12,244 bases of DNA from Pirellulales bacterium (GTDB lineage Bacteria; Planctomycetota; Planctomycetia; Pirellulales; Thermoguttaceae): positions 1 through 12,244 of the forward strand of contig JAUWJC010000066.1 in assembly GCA_030607895.1 (NCBI GenBank), in the 5' to 3' direction. This document shows, piece after piece, positions 6,735 through 12,244 of this stretch. The translations under genes and the position numbers were made by a program. Each line of letters starts with the position of its first letter. Within the stretch, counting starts at the first letter, position 1. The notes under the pieces are model-generated. The model was not told the DNA's origin. It saw nothing but the letters and a program-made list of their open reading frames with translations, and made no database searches.

Positions 6735-7724
6735 CTATCTTCCGCCTTCCGCCTTCCGCCTTCCGCCTTCCGATTTCATTCTCCAACCGGGATTCACTTC
6801 GGGCTGCCGGCCGTCCGCGGGTGGCTTGACAAGTTCGGCATAGAGGTCCGGCCGACGCGCGTTGATGTACCGCCGTCCGCCTGAAAGCTCGATCTTTTCC
6901 GGGGTGCATAAGCCCACTACCACGTCGTCTCCCAGCGCGTGCGATTCGGCAATTATCTCGCCAAATGGGTCGATTACCATTGCATTGCCGGTCTTGATCG
7001 TATCGTGATCCACCCCCACGGCGTTGCTGAAGATATAGTAGACGCCGTTTTCGTATGCCCGGGTTGGCAGCCAGTGCATCAACCAGCCACGGCCCTTGGG
7101 GCCAAGGAACTCCATCCGTAGCGGCACCGGATCGCGTTGACGGTTGTCCCAGAGCTTCTTGTCGATCTTCCCGCGACCGGGCATGGGGCTCTCCAGTCCG
7201 CAGGTAACGTGCGGTGCAAAGATGACCTCCGCTCCCAATAGCGTGGCAATGCGAGGGTTCTCCACCAAGTTATTGTCGTAGCAGATGAGCGTGCTACACC
7301 GAATTCCGCATAGCTCGAACACCTGAAACTCGTTACCCCAGCTTAGGTGCGGGCTGACAAAGGCGTGCAGCTTGCGAAATCTGGAGACAAACCCGTCCGG
7401 CGCAACGGCCACGTAAGTGTTGTAAAGCTCATCGCCGTCGATCTCGATCAATCCAGCCAATAGTGGCACGCCAAGCTGCTTGGATAGCTTGACGAGACGG
7501 CCGGTGCTCGGTCCGCCGGGAACCGGCTCGGCAAGCTCGATGATTTCCTCTCGCGTGCATTCCTGGATGAAGCTGTACCCGGTGATCGAGCCCTCGTGAA
7601 AGCTGACGATCTCGGCCCCTTCGGCGACCGCGCGGCGGGCCAGGTTCTCGATGCGGCTGAAGTTGTAGTCCTTCTGGCGGTCGTGCGTCTCAAACTGGGC
7701 AGCCGCGATTCTGATGTCGCGCAT
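6735..7724 (-). CDS. Nitrilase-superfamily carbon-nitrogen hydrolase
   Basis: A cytoplasmic amidohydrolase of 329 residues in the nitrilase superfamily, which cleaves C-N bonds of amides, nitriles or carbamoyl compounds through a Glu-Lys-Cys triad. The triad is visible: E44 in FHEGSITGY, K118 in FRKLH, and C148 in STLICYDNN. The opening MRDIRIAAAQFE is the typical first strand. The chosen start is the ATG whose A is at 7724: GGAGAG (7734-7729, minus strand) lies four bases before it. The ATG at 7736 is in frame but overlaps that site, and the open frame further upstream only reads through an inverted repeat. The substrate is not evident; aliphatic amidase, N-carbamoyl hydrolase and beta-ureidopropionase-like roles are all open. 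The last residues, SEGGRRKAEGGR, are encoded by a 7-bp tandem tract and probably were added to the enzyme. The convergent small membrane protein gives no functional hint. Confidence 0.88.
   Translation of the reverse strand: MRDIRIAAAQFETHDRQKDYNFSRIENLARRAVAEGAEIVSFHEGSITGYSFIQECTREEIIELAEPVPGGPSTGRLVKLSKQLGVPLLAGLIEIDGDELYNTYVAVAPDGFVSRFRKLHAFVSPHLSWGNEFQVFELCGIRCSTLICYDNNLVENPRIATLLGAEVIFAPHVTCGLESPMPGRGKIDKKLWDNRQRDPVPLRMEFLGPKGRGWLMHWLPTRAYENGVYYIFSNAVGVDHDTIKTGNAMVIDPFGEIIAESHALGDDVVVGLCTPEKIELSGGRRYINARRPDLYAELVKPPADGRQPEVNPGWRMKSEGGRRKAEGGR
6739..6773. repeat. Heptanucleotide tandem tract, CTTCCGC type (5 units), partly coding
   Basis: Four perfect CTTCCGC units and a fifth ending in A fill 6739-6773. 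On the minus strand the tract is the last coding sequence of the nitrilase gene, read with a seven-residue period (EGGRRKA), and the TAG stop follows at once at 6735-6737. The tract also lies within 20 bases of the stop of the convergent gene. Confidence 0.9.
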
Positions 7725-7736
7725 GGTTCTCTCCAT

Positions 7737-7808
7737 TGTAGGCGGCGACTCCTGTCGCCGATCGAAGTAGTTCTGGCGATTCATCGGCGACAGGAGTCGC
7801 CTCCTACA
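7737..7808. repeat. Inverted-repeat element (26-bp arms) at the nitrilase start
   Basis: Arms 7737-7762 and 7783-7808 are complementary at 25 of 26 positions around a 20-base loop; the core is GGCGACTCCTGTCGCC and its complement. The element ends one base before the upstream ATG (7736) and two bases before the GGAGAG ribosome binding site of the nitrilase gene. If transcribed, a stable hairpin would stand directly next to that site and could affect translation. The compact symmetrical shape suggests a small non-autonomous mobile repeat. Confidence 0.9.
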
Positions 7809-8216
7809 GCCTTTCTCAACAGGCTGCGATTCCTGCCGAGATTCTATTACGCCACGATCCGGTTGGCCATAGCCGTTCGCCTGGGGGTCGGCGGGTTGGG
7901 ACCCGAACGATGGTGGGGTGACAGTCCTGATTTTTTTGCCGAAATCCATCCGCACCTCTTGAAAACGCGGGGCGGTCGAGTATCTTAGGAGTCCTCACCC
8001 GAAAGGTTTCCGCAGGATGCCCAAGTTGCCGCACAGCGATACACAAGAAGAAGGGAAACAGACCGAGCTTCGGATGTGAGACTTGGGATGCGGCCCCCCG
8101 CCGTCGCCGGACCGGCAATGGTCACACGACCACTCGTCTCTGCCGCGTTGCCCCGGCGACTCATTCCCACCGAACTGTTTTACAACACGCTGGAACCCTG
8201 AGAAGAGGAGATGTCG
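7809..8216. other. 408-base spacer between divergent nitrilase and CAP genes
   Basis: This spacer must carry the promoters of the nitrilase gene (-) and the CAP-domain gene (+). I see no convincing promoter pair, no recognisable riboswitch and no gene. The only site with clear meaning is the AGAGGAG ribosome binding site at 8204-8210. Confidence 0.45.
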
Positions 8217-8636
8217 ATGATTGCGAAGCTGACGCTCTGCGCTACCGTTTTGCTGTTGGGTGCCGATGAGGCCACCAAGCCCAAGAATGCCAATCAACTC
8301 AAGCTGATCGCCATCGAGCGAAACATCATCAACCGCACGAATGAAGAGCGGCGTCAGTACGGCCTGCCGGAATTCAAGGTCGATCATAGCCTGGTCAAGT
8401 CGGCGCGACGACATTGTCAGTGGATGACCCGAAACCGGAGTCTTCAACACACGGGCGACTCGGTAGCCGAGAACATCGCCATGGGATACCGCGACAGCCG
8501 CACCGCGGTTAGCGCGTGGATGAACTCATCCGGTCATCGGGCGAACATTCTCAACGGCAGCCACCGGCGAATCGGCGTGGCCGCCTATCGGACCGAAAGC
8601 GGAACCATCTACTGGTGCCAACAGTTCCGGCGGTAG
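8217..8636 (+). CDS. Small exported CAP/SCP-domain protein
   Basis: A 139-residue protein with a single CAP (SCP/PR-1) domain, a fold found in many secreted bacterial proteins whose biochemical role is mostly unknown. AGAGGAG ends at 8210; the ATG at 8211 abuts it, so the ATG six bases later, at 8217, is preferred. A short hydrophobic leader (about 1-16, LTLCATVLLLGA) suggests export. CAP landmarks appear in order: the N..ER helix (NEERRQYGL, 42-50), the cavity His (H78 in QHTGD), ENIAMG (E85), W101 to H107 in WMNSSGHRANIL, and the closing strand YWCQQF (132-137). The cavity residues H78, E85 and H107 are all present, so the metal-binding pocket seen in some members may be intact. No partner domain is attached. 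A perfect 27-bp inverted repeat begins five bases after its stop. Confidence 0.9.
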   Translation: MIAKLTLCATVLLLGADEATKPKNANQLKLIAIERNIINRTNEERRQYGLPEFKVDHSLVKSARRHCQWMTRNRSLQHTGDSVAENIAMGYRDSRTAVSAWMNSSGHRANILNGSHRRIGVAAYRTESGTIYWCQQFRR

Positions 8637-8640
8637 TCCG

Positions 8641-8721
8641 GCCGAAAAAGGGACCAGGTTTAATTTGCCGGAACGGCCCGGAGGGTGCTTCGCACAAATT
8701 AAACCTGGTCCCTTTTTCGGC
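8641..8721. repeat. Perfect 27-bp inverted repeat; possible bidirectional terminator or MITE-like element
   Basis: Arms 8641-8667 and 8695-8721 are perfect reverse complements, starting GCCGAAAAAGGGACCAGG, around a 27-base loop. The element fills the gap between two convergent genes, with a T5/A5 run inside each arm, so it could stop transcription from both sides. Words of the type AAAAGGGAC-AGGTTTAA recur in many bacterial genomes beside Y1-type REP transposases, so a mobile origin is likely. No such transposase gene is in this window. Confidence 0.9.
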
Positions 8722-8742
8722 TCCAGCACCAATGCGGTTGCA

Positions 8743-9519
8743 TCAATCTTCATCCCGGCCGGGCTTATAGAACCGGCCGGCTAGTTCGGGCTGATAATCC
8801 GCACGGCCGACCAGTCGGGCCATCTCCGTCAGGAAACGCTTCGTCAGGTCTTTCTGGACGTCCCGATCGTTCGCACGATCGAGGTACTGCGAAATATCAA
8901 TCGGAGCACCAATCCGCAGGTGCATGTTGCCGCGCATGAGAAATGCACCGTGGGGCGTCCCGTCGTAAGGACAGCCGGTAACGTAGCAGGGCACGATCGG
9001 CACCCGGGCCTTCAACGCAATCATTGCCGCGCCGGGTCGGCCGGGTAACAGCACGCGATCGGTGGTGTTAATTCGTCCTTCGGGAAAGATACCCACCAAC
9101 TCGCCGCTTTGGGCCAGGCGGATGGCCAGTTTGGTTGCCGCCGTGTCGATACCGCCGCGGCCAACCGGAATTGCCTCGGCCGCCCTAAAGAACCCGGCCA
9201 TCAGCGGATGCAAACAGAACTCCTTGGCTACCATCAAATGCACCACCCGGTTGGTGGCCAGGTAAAGGGCGGAAGGATCGGACGGTGAGGTGTGGTTGCA
9301 GACGATGATCGCACCTTGGCCAGGCGGTATCGGAAACCGCCCGCTGATCCGAACACGCCAAAGCAGACACGCCCAAACTAGGTTCCAAACGAGCAAAATA
9401 GCTTGTATGGGTGTACCCGGCGTGCGGCGGAAGTACCGCAGAACATACACGCCAATCGCCGCGCCGATTACGGCCAGCACACAAATCGACAGAAGTTCCG
9501 TCCCCGCGGGTGAAAGCAT
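8743..9519 (-). CDS. PlsC-type lysophospholipid acyltransferase
   Basis: A 258-residue membrane enzyme of the 1-acyl-glycerol-3-phosphate acyltransferase family, which transfers a fatty acyl group to a lysophospholipid during phospholipid synthesis. Two N-terminal hydrophobic segments (about 9-28 and 38-54) would anchor it in the membrane. The catalytic H-x4-D motif reads NHTSPSD (H76, D81). The second block is FPEGRIN (145-151), a variant of FPEGTR, and PIVPCYVTG gives the later conserved strand. The start chosen is the ATG at 9519, with CGGAG upstream at suitable distance; the frame stays open to 9669 but that extension is unlike the family. An exact TATAAT lies on the minus strand at 9570-9565, about 45 bases upstream. 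It diverges from rplY and converges on the CAP-domain gene. The exact acceptor (lysophosphatidate or another lysolipid) is not shown by sequence. Confidence 0.9.
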   Translation of the reverse strand: MLSPAGTELLSICVLAVIGAAIGVYVLRYFRRTPGTPIQAILLVWNLVWACLLWRVRISGRFPIPPGQGAIIVCNHTSPSDPSALYLATNRVVHLMVAKEFCLHPLMAGFFRAAEAIPVGRGGIDTAATKLAIRLAQSGELVGIFPEGRINTTDRVLLPGRPGAAMIALKARVPIVPCYVTGCPYDGTPHGAFLMRGNMHLRIGAPIDISQYLDRANDRDVQKDLTKRFLTEMARLVGRADYQPELAGRFYKPGRDED

Positions 9520-9564
9520 CAATACTCCGTTGCAAGAGCCCGTCAAAAGAGTACAAGTGCGGCC

Positions 9565-9570
9565 ATTATA
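9565..9570 (-). promoter_or_regulatory. Possible -10 element for the acyltransferase gene
   Basis: The minus strand reads exactly TATAAT here, giving a leader of about 40 bases before the ATG at 9519. No good -35 hexamer stands 16-18 bases further upstream, so support rests on the single hexamer and its position. Confidence 0.3.
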
Positions 9571-9826
9571 GCCCAAAACCGTCCCGGAACAGGGGTTCCC
9601 TTGGGACAATCCCCGTCGGTTGGCGAAATTCCGGTTGGCTGGGGTTGAAATCCACGGAGATTCGGGCAAAATGATAAGGTTCGCCCCTTAACGGTCGCAA
9701 GCTACCCGGGGAAAAGCAGCTTGCACGGTAAGGTGGATTGTCGGAAGATGTTGCGAGTACGGTACTTAGGGCGATTCCGCAACGGAAGGTAAAATAACGA
9801 ATACTCTTGCTTGCCAGGGGACGCTA
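9571..9826. other. Divergent spacer before rplY, possible structured leader
   Basis: No gene is evident. A perfect GCAAGCT/AGCTTGC hairpin (arms 9697-9703 and 9718-9724, 14-base loop) and a TTGCG/CGCAA pairing around 9750-9780 could belong to a folded 5' leader of rplY. TAAAAT near 9790 resembles a -10 box but lacks a good -35 partner. A GGGG run about eight bases before the ATG is the likely ribosome binding site. Confidence 0.35.
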
Positions 9827-10459
9827 ATGGCGGAAGTGCTCAACGTTGAGGTTCGCCACACTCGAGGAAAACGAAACTCGCGCCGGATGAGGACGGCCGG
9901 GACTATCCCGGCGGTGCTCTACGGGCATGGCCAAGAGACGGTATGCCTGTCGGTGCCGGCCGATCAGTTCGACACGGCCCTCCGCCACGGGAGCCGGTTG
10001 GTGACCCTGGCCGGTGCGGTCAACGAGAACGCCTTGATCCGCGAACTGCAATGGGACACCTGGGGAACGCACGTCTTGCACGCCGATTTCACCCGGGTCT
10101 CGGAACACGAGAAGGTCCAGACAAGTCTGGTGTTGGAGCTTCGCGGTGAGGCCCCGGGCGTGAAAGAAGGCGGGGCGGTCGAGCAACTGATTCACGAGGT
10201 GCAATTCGAGTGCGAAGCCAAGGCCATTCCCGAGAAGCTGAGCGTGAACATCAACCAACTGAAGCTGGGTGATTCGATTACCGTGGCCGACTTGGAGATC
10301 CCCCCCGGAGCTATAATCCTTGCGGACGTGGACGCCATAGTCGTTCAATGCGTCGAGCCGGCCGCGGCGCCGGAGGAAGAGGAAGTTGCCGCATCAATGG
10401 AGGCCGAGCCGGAAGTAATCGGTCGCAAGGAAGAAGAGGAGGAGAAAAAAGGCGATTAG
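9827..10459 (+). CDS. rplY: 50S ribosomal protein bL25, Ctc type
   Basis: This is bL25 of the long (CTC/TL5) type, which binds 5S rRNA in the large ribosomal subunit. At 210 residues it has the N-terminal 5S-binding domain (about 1-95, with RHTRGKRNSRRMRTAGTIPA and VLYGHG), the C-terminal beta domain (about 96-188, with VNINQLKLGDSI and an IPPGA turn), and a tail. The tail (189-210) is almost wholly Glu and Lys and is presumably disordered. AGGGG before the ATG at 9827 supports this start. It heads the run rplY-pth-rpsF-ssb; the association of rplY with pth is widespread in bacteria. The spacer to pth is 140 bases and contains an inverted pair of heptad tracts, so transcription across it cannot be assumed. 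Confidence 0.95.
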   Translation: MAEVLNVEVRHTRGKRNSRRMRTAGTIPAVLYGHGQETVCLSVPADQFDTALRHGSRLVTLAGAVNENALIRELQWDTWGTHVLHADFTRVSEHEKVQTSLVLELRGEAPGVKEGGAVEQLIHEVQFECEAKAIPEKLSVNINQLKLGDSITVADLEIPPGAIILADVDAIVVQCVEPAAAPEEEEVAASMEAEPEVIGRKEEEEEKKGD

Positions 10460-10470
10460 TACCGCAGCTA

Positions 10471-10582
10471 AGTTATCAGTTGTCAGTTATCAGTTGTTGG
10501 ATTTTAGGTTTTGGGAGAAGTGTTTCGTGCAAGTCTTCAAACTGACCACTGATAACTGACCACTGATAGCTGACAACTGCCC
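10471..10582. repeat. Inverted pair of heptad tracts, AGTTATC type
   Basis: Four units (AGTTATC, AGTTGTC, AGTTATC, AGTTGTT) fill 10471-10498. Five or six units on the opposite strand (ACTGACC, ACTGATA, ACTGACC, ACTGATA, GCTGACA, then ACTGCCC) fill 10541-10582. The 28-base arms 10471-10498 and 10544-10571 are complementary at 24 positions around a 45-base loop. The element fills most of the rplY-pth spacer and ends just before the pth ribosome binding site. Confidence 0.9.
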
Positions 10583-10599
10583 AGCGTGGGATGAAACCC

Positions 10600-11157
10600 A
10601 TGAAACTCGTGGTTGGATTGGGTAATCCCAAGCGCAAGTACCAAGGAACCCGGCACAACGTCGGATTTGCCGTGCTGGGGGAGTTGGCCCGACAGTTCGG
10701 CACGGGACCTCCGAAGGCGAAGTTCCAGGGCGAGATGGTCGAAGCCGACCTGAACGGCCAAAGGGCCTCGTTGTTGAGCCCGCTGACTTACATGAACAAC
10801 AGCGGCATAAGCGTTCAAGCGGCTTCGAGTTTCTGCAAATTGCCTAATGAGGAGTTGCTGGTCGTTTGCGACGACCTGAACTTGCCGCTGGGGAAACTGC
10901 GGTTTCGGGCGCGAGGATCCTCGGGCGGTCAGAAGGGGTTAGGGGATATTATTCGGCGACTGGGGACCGAAGAGTTCTCCCGACTGCGAGGCGGTATCGG
11001 GCCTTTGCCCGAGCATTGGGACTCGGTCGACTATGTACTGAGCAAGTTCACTAAAACCGAGATACCCGACATCGAAGAAGCCATCCGGCGCGCGGCCGGC
11101 GCGGTGCTGTATTGGGCGAGTGAGGGTATCGAGGATAGCATGAATTACTATAACTGA
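10600..11157 (+). CDS. pth: Peptidyl-tRNA hydrolase
   Basis: Cytoplasmic peptidyl-tRNA hydrolase, which frees tRNA from peptides that drop off the ribosome. The protein is 185 residues when started at 10600 (MKLVVGLGNP), the usual family start, with GGGA at 10588-10591 eight bases upstream; the in-frame ATG at 10591 would add three residues but overlaps that site. Catalytic and binding residues are in place: N9 in GLGNP, H19 in TRHNVGF, N66 in TYMNNSG and D92 in DDLNLPLG. The loop that reads GHNGL in the E. coli enzyme reads GGQKGL here, so Lys112 replaces the usual tRNA-contacting Asn. RLRGGIGPLP follows as expected. The TGA stop overlaps the first unit of a GAGGGAC tract. Identification is secure. 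Confidence 0.95.
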   Translation: MKLVVGLGNPKRKYQGTRHNVGFAVLGELARQFGTGPPKAKFQGEMVEADLNGQRASLLSPLTYMNNSGISVQAASSFCKLPNEELLVVCDDLNLPLGKLRFRARGSSGGQKGLGDIIRRLGTEEFSRLRGGIGPLPEHWDSVDYVLSKFTKTEIPDIEEAIRRAAGAVLYWASEGIEDSMNYYN

Positions 11158-11190
11158 GGGACGAGGGATTGGGGGCGAGGGACGAGAAGG
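11156..11190. repeat. Heptanucleotide tandem tract, GAGGGAC type (5 units)
   Basis: The units are GAGGGAC, GAGGGAT, TGGGGGC, GAGGGAC and GAGAAGG. The first begins inside the TGA stop codon of pth. The tract occupies half of the 69-base pth-rpsF spacer and stops 23 bases before the rpsF ribosome binding site. Confidence 0.75.
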
Positions 11191-11226
11191 CGATTCTCAA
11201 CCGTGTAGCGTACAAGGAGCGAAGTC

Positions 11227-11727
11227 TTGGCCGAAAACGTCTACGAAGGGATGTTCATTTTAGATTCGAACCGTTACGGGCGAGATCCTGAAGGGGTTTC
11301 GGGTCGGGTTTCCAAGCTAATCGAGAAAGCTGGTGGCCGGTTGTTGGTCAGTCGATTGTGGGAGGAACGCCGCTTGGCCTATACGATCAGGGGGCACCGC
11401 AAGGGCACCTATTGGCTAACCTATTTTCACCTCGACGGCGCCAAACTGGCGGAAGTTGAGCGAAACTGCCACTTGAACGACGCCTTTCTACGCGTCCTGT
11501 TCTTGAAGGTCGACCCGCGGATCGTCGATACCCTGCTGGCCCATGCCCAGCCGGACACGGAAACCAAGAAAGACACGGACGCCTCCGAAAAGGCCGCGAA
11601 GGGTCCGGTTCCCGCAACCGTCGCCGAGTTGGATAAGCCTGAAGACGATAGTCCCGCTGACAGCAATCCCGCTGACAGCAATCCCGCGGACACGGACAAA
11701 TCGGAAGCGACGAACGAGAAGGACTAA
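11227..11727 (+). CDS. rpsF: 30S ribosomal protein bS6 with long acidic tail
   Basis: Ribosomal protein bS6, a component of the small-subunit platform that pairs with bS18. Start is TTG at 11227, preceded by AAGGAG at 11214-11219 with a 7-base gap; no ATG gives an N-terminus as complete. The core (about 1-105) runs from YEGMFILD through WEERRLAYTIRGHRKGTYWLTYF to the strand FLRVLFLKVD. At 166 residues it exceeds the common 95-135: residues from about 110 on form a disordered, Asp- and Glu-rich tail. That tail holds a duplicated 15-base unit (11653-11682) encoding PADSN twice, followed by PADTD. The ssb start lies 3 bases beyond the stop, so the two genes are surely co-transcribed and probably translationally coupled. 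Confidence 0.95.
   Translation: MAENVYEGMFILDSNRYGRDPEGVSGRVSKLIEKAGGRLLVSRLWEERRLAYTIRGHRKGTYWLTYFHLDGAKLAEVERNCHLNDAFLRVLFLKVDPRIVDTLLAHAQPDTETKKDTDASEKAAKGPVPATVAELDKPEDDSPADSNPADSNPADTDKSEATNEKD
11653..11697 (+). repeat. 15-bp coding repeat in the bS6 tail
   Basis: CCCGCTGACAGCAAT occurs exactly twice in tandem (11653-11667 and 11668-11682), followed by a diverged third copy (11683-11697). It encodes PADSN, PADSN, PADTD, so the acidic tail has grown by in-frame slippage. Confidence 0.9.
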
Positions 11728-11730
11728 GCC

Positions 11731-12216
11731 ATGGCAAGCTTTAATCGCGTGATTCTGGTTGGGAATCTCACGCGCGACCCGGAACTCCGCTACATCCCCA
11801 GCGGCACGGCCGTGACGGATATCGGGCTGGCCGTCAACGATCGTCGGAAAAACCAGAACGGGGAGTGGGTTGATGAGACCACGTTCGTGGACGTCACCCT
11901 TTGGGCCCGAACTGCCGAAGTGGCCAGTGAATACCTCAGCAAGGGGTCGCCCGTGCTGATCGAAGGGCGGCTGAAACTGGACCAATGGGAACAAGAGGGC
12001 CAGAAACGCTCTAAGTTAAAGGTGGTGTGTGATCGGATGCAGATGCTGGGGACCCGGGGCGGCGGAGGGGGTGGTGGTGGTGGCCGCGGCGGCGGCGGTA
12101 GCGACGGCGGTGGCCCCGCGCCGCAAGATTCCCAATACAGTCAGCCGGCTCCGCCGGAACAGAGTTACGACGCTCCGCCGCCGGAATCCCCCGGTGGCAG
12201 CGACATCCCCTTTTAG
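11731..12216 (+). CDS. ssb: Single-stranded DNA-binding protein
   Basis: SSB coats single-stranded DNA in replication, recombination and repair and recruits partner enzymes. The 161-residue protein has one OB-fold domain (1-108): FNRVILVGNLTRDPELRY at the start, then DETTFVDVTLWARTAEVASEYL and a GSPVLIEGRLKLDQWE strand. A Gly-rich linker follows, with nine consecutive Gly, then a Pro/Gln-rich stretch. It ends SDIPF, the short acidic-hydrophobic tip used for partner binding, slightly less acidic than the DDDIPF of E. coli. The ATG at 11731 follows GAAGGA in the last rpsF codons. Placement behind rpsF is typical; the usual later partners (rpsR or rplI) would lie outside the window. Confidence 0.96.
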   Translation: MASFNRVILVGNLTRDPELRYIPSGTAVTDIGLAVNDRRKNQNGEWVDETTFVDVTLWARTAEVASEYLSKGSPVLIEGRLKLDQWEQEGQKRSKLKVVCDRMQMLGTRGGGGGGGGGRGGGGSDGGGPAPQDSQYSQPAPPEQSYDAPPPESPGGSDIPF

Positions 12217-12219
12217 CGG

Positions 12220-12244
12220 CGAATGACGAAGCACGAATGACGAA
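12220..12244. repeat. Heptanucleotide tandem tract, CGAATGA type, cut by window edge
   Basis: Units CGAATGA, CGAAGCA, CGAATGA and a partial CGAA begin six bases before... the TAG of ssb ends at 12216 and the tract starts four bases later. It runs out of the window, so its length and the next gene are unknown. Confidence 0.7.

Noticed and set aside
7725..7955. N-terminal extension of the nitrilase to 406 residues.
   Set aside because: The extra residues are translated from the 26-bp inverted repeat and spacer DNA; the enzyme fold begins at MRDIRIAAAQ with a well-placed ribosome binding site.
9520..9669. N-terminal extension of the acyltransferase to 308 residues.
   Set aside because: The extension has no membrane segment or family similarity, would run across the possible promoter, and the ATG at 9519 has a good ribosome binding site.
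6291..11215. Similar leaders before the membrane protein gene (6291-6312) and rpsF (11194-11215), both containing AACCGTG-AGCGTA.
   Set aside because: About 18 of 22 bases match, but a pair this similar is expected by chance in a 12-kb window, and the distances to the two start codons differ. Only a genome-wide motif search could revive it.
11263..11272. GATTCGAACC resembles a tRNA T-arm read on the opposite strand.
   Set aside because: It lies inside the conserved rpsF coding core, and no acceptor stem, anticodon arm or D-arm is found around it.

Overview
The window reads as chromosomal DNA of a planctomycete, most likely one of the Pirellulales. This is an inference from protein style (a DUF6807 protein, a ceramidase-like exoprotein, many secreted proteins of unknown substrate), from a bL25-Pth-bS6-SSB housekeeping cluster, and from long, repeat-rich intergenic spaces. 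No rRNA, tRNA, CRISPR array or plasmid-type replication gene is visible.

Layout. 1-331: the 3' end of a DDE transposase gene cut by the window edge. 424-864: the N-terminal part of a DUF6807 (PmoA-type) gene that stops early, followed by about 200 bases of apparent debris. 1066-5647: two genes for exported proteins on the plus strand, a 984-residue multidomain protein that may be polysaccharide-lyase-like and a 462-residue ceramidase-like metalloenzyme. 5648-6312: a poorly coding stretch with a 23-bp tandem duplication. 6313-6720 (+) and 6735-7724 (-): a small membrane protein and a nitrilase-superfamily amidohydrolase, convergent with only 14 bases between them. 8217-8636 (+): a small exported CAP/SCP-domain protein, convergent with a PlsC-type acyltransferase (8743-9519, -). 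9827-12216 (+): rplY, pth, rpsF and ssb, a translation and replication cluster probably read together; rpsF and ssb are 3 bases apart.

The first half is accessory in character: a transposase remnant, a broken gene and two exported proteins that could act on extracellular polymers. The second half ends in conserved housekeeping genes. The genes in the middle are mostly single units in alternating orientation and do not form one pathway that I can defend.

The most notable structure is in the spacers. Six short tandem tracts at five spacers or gene ends all have a 7-bp period but use different units: AGTTGAG (4148), CTTCCGC (6739), AGTTATC and its inverted form (10471 and 10541), GAGGGAC (11156), and CGAATGA (12220, cut by the window edge). 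One tract is translated as the C-terminal tail of the nitrilase and one overlaps the stop codon of pth. Two large inverted-repeat elements (7737-7808 and 8641-8721) and three copies of a 17-bp REP-like word (1005, 4094, 4185) complete a spacer population that looks like small mobile or self-propagating repeats. I did not find a defence system, a biosynthetic cluster or another multi-gene system that I could call new.
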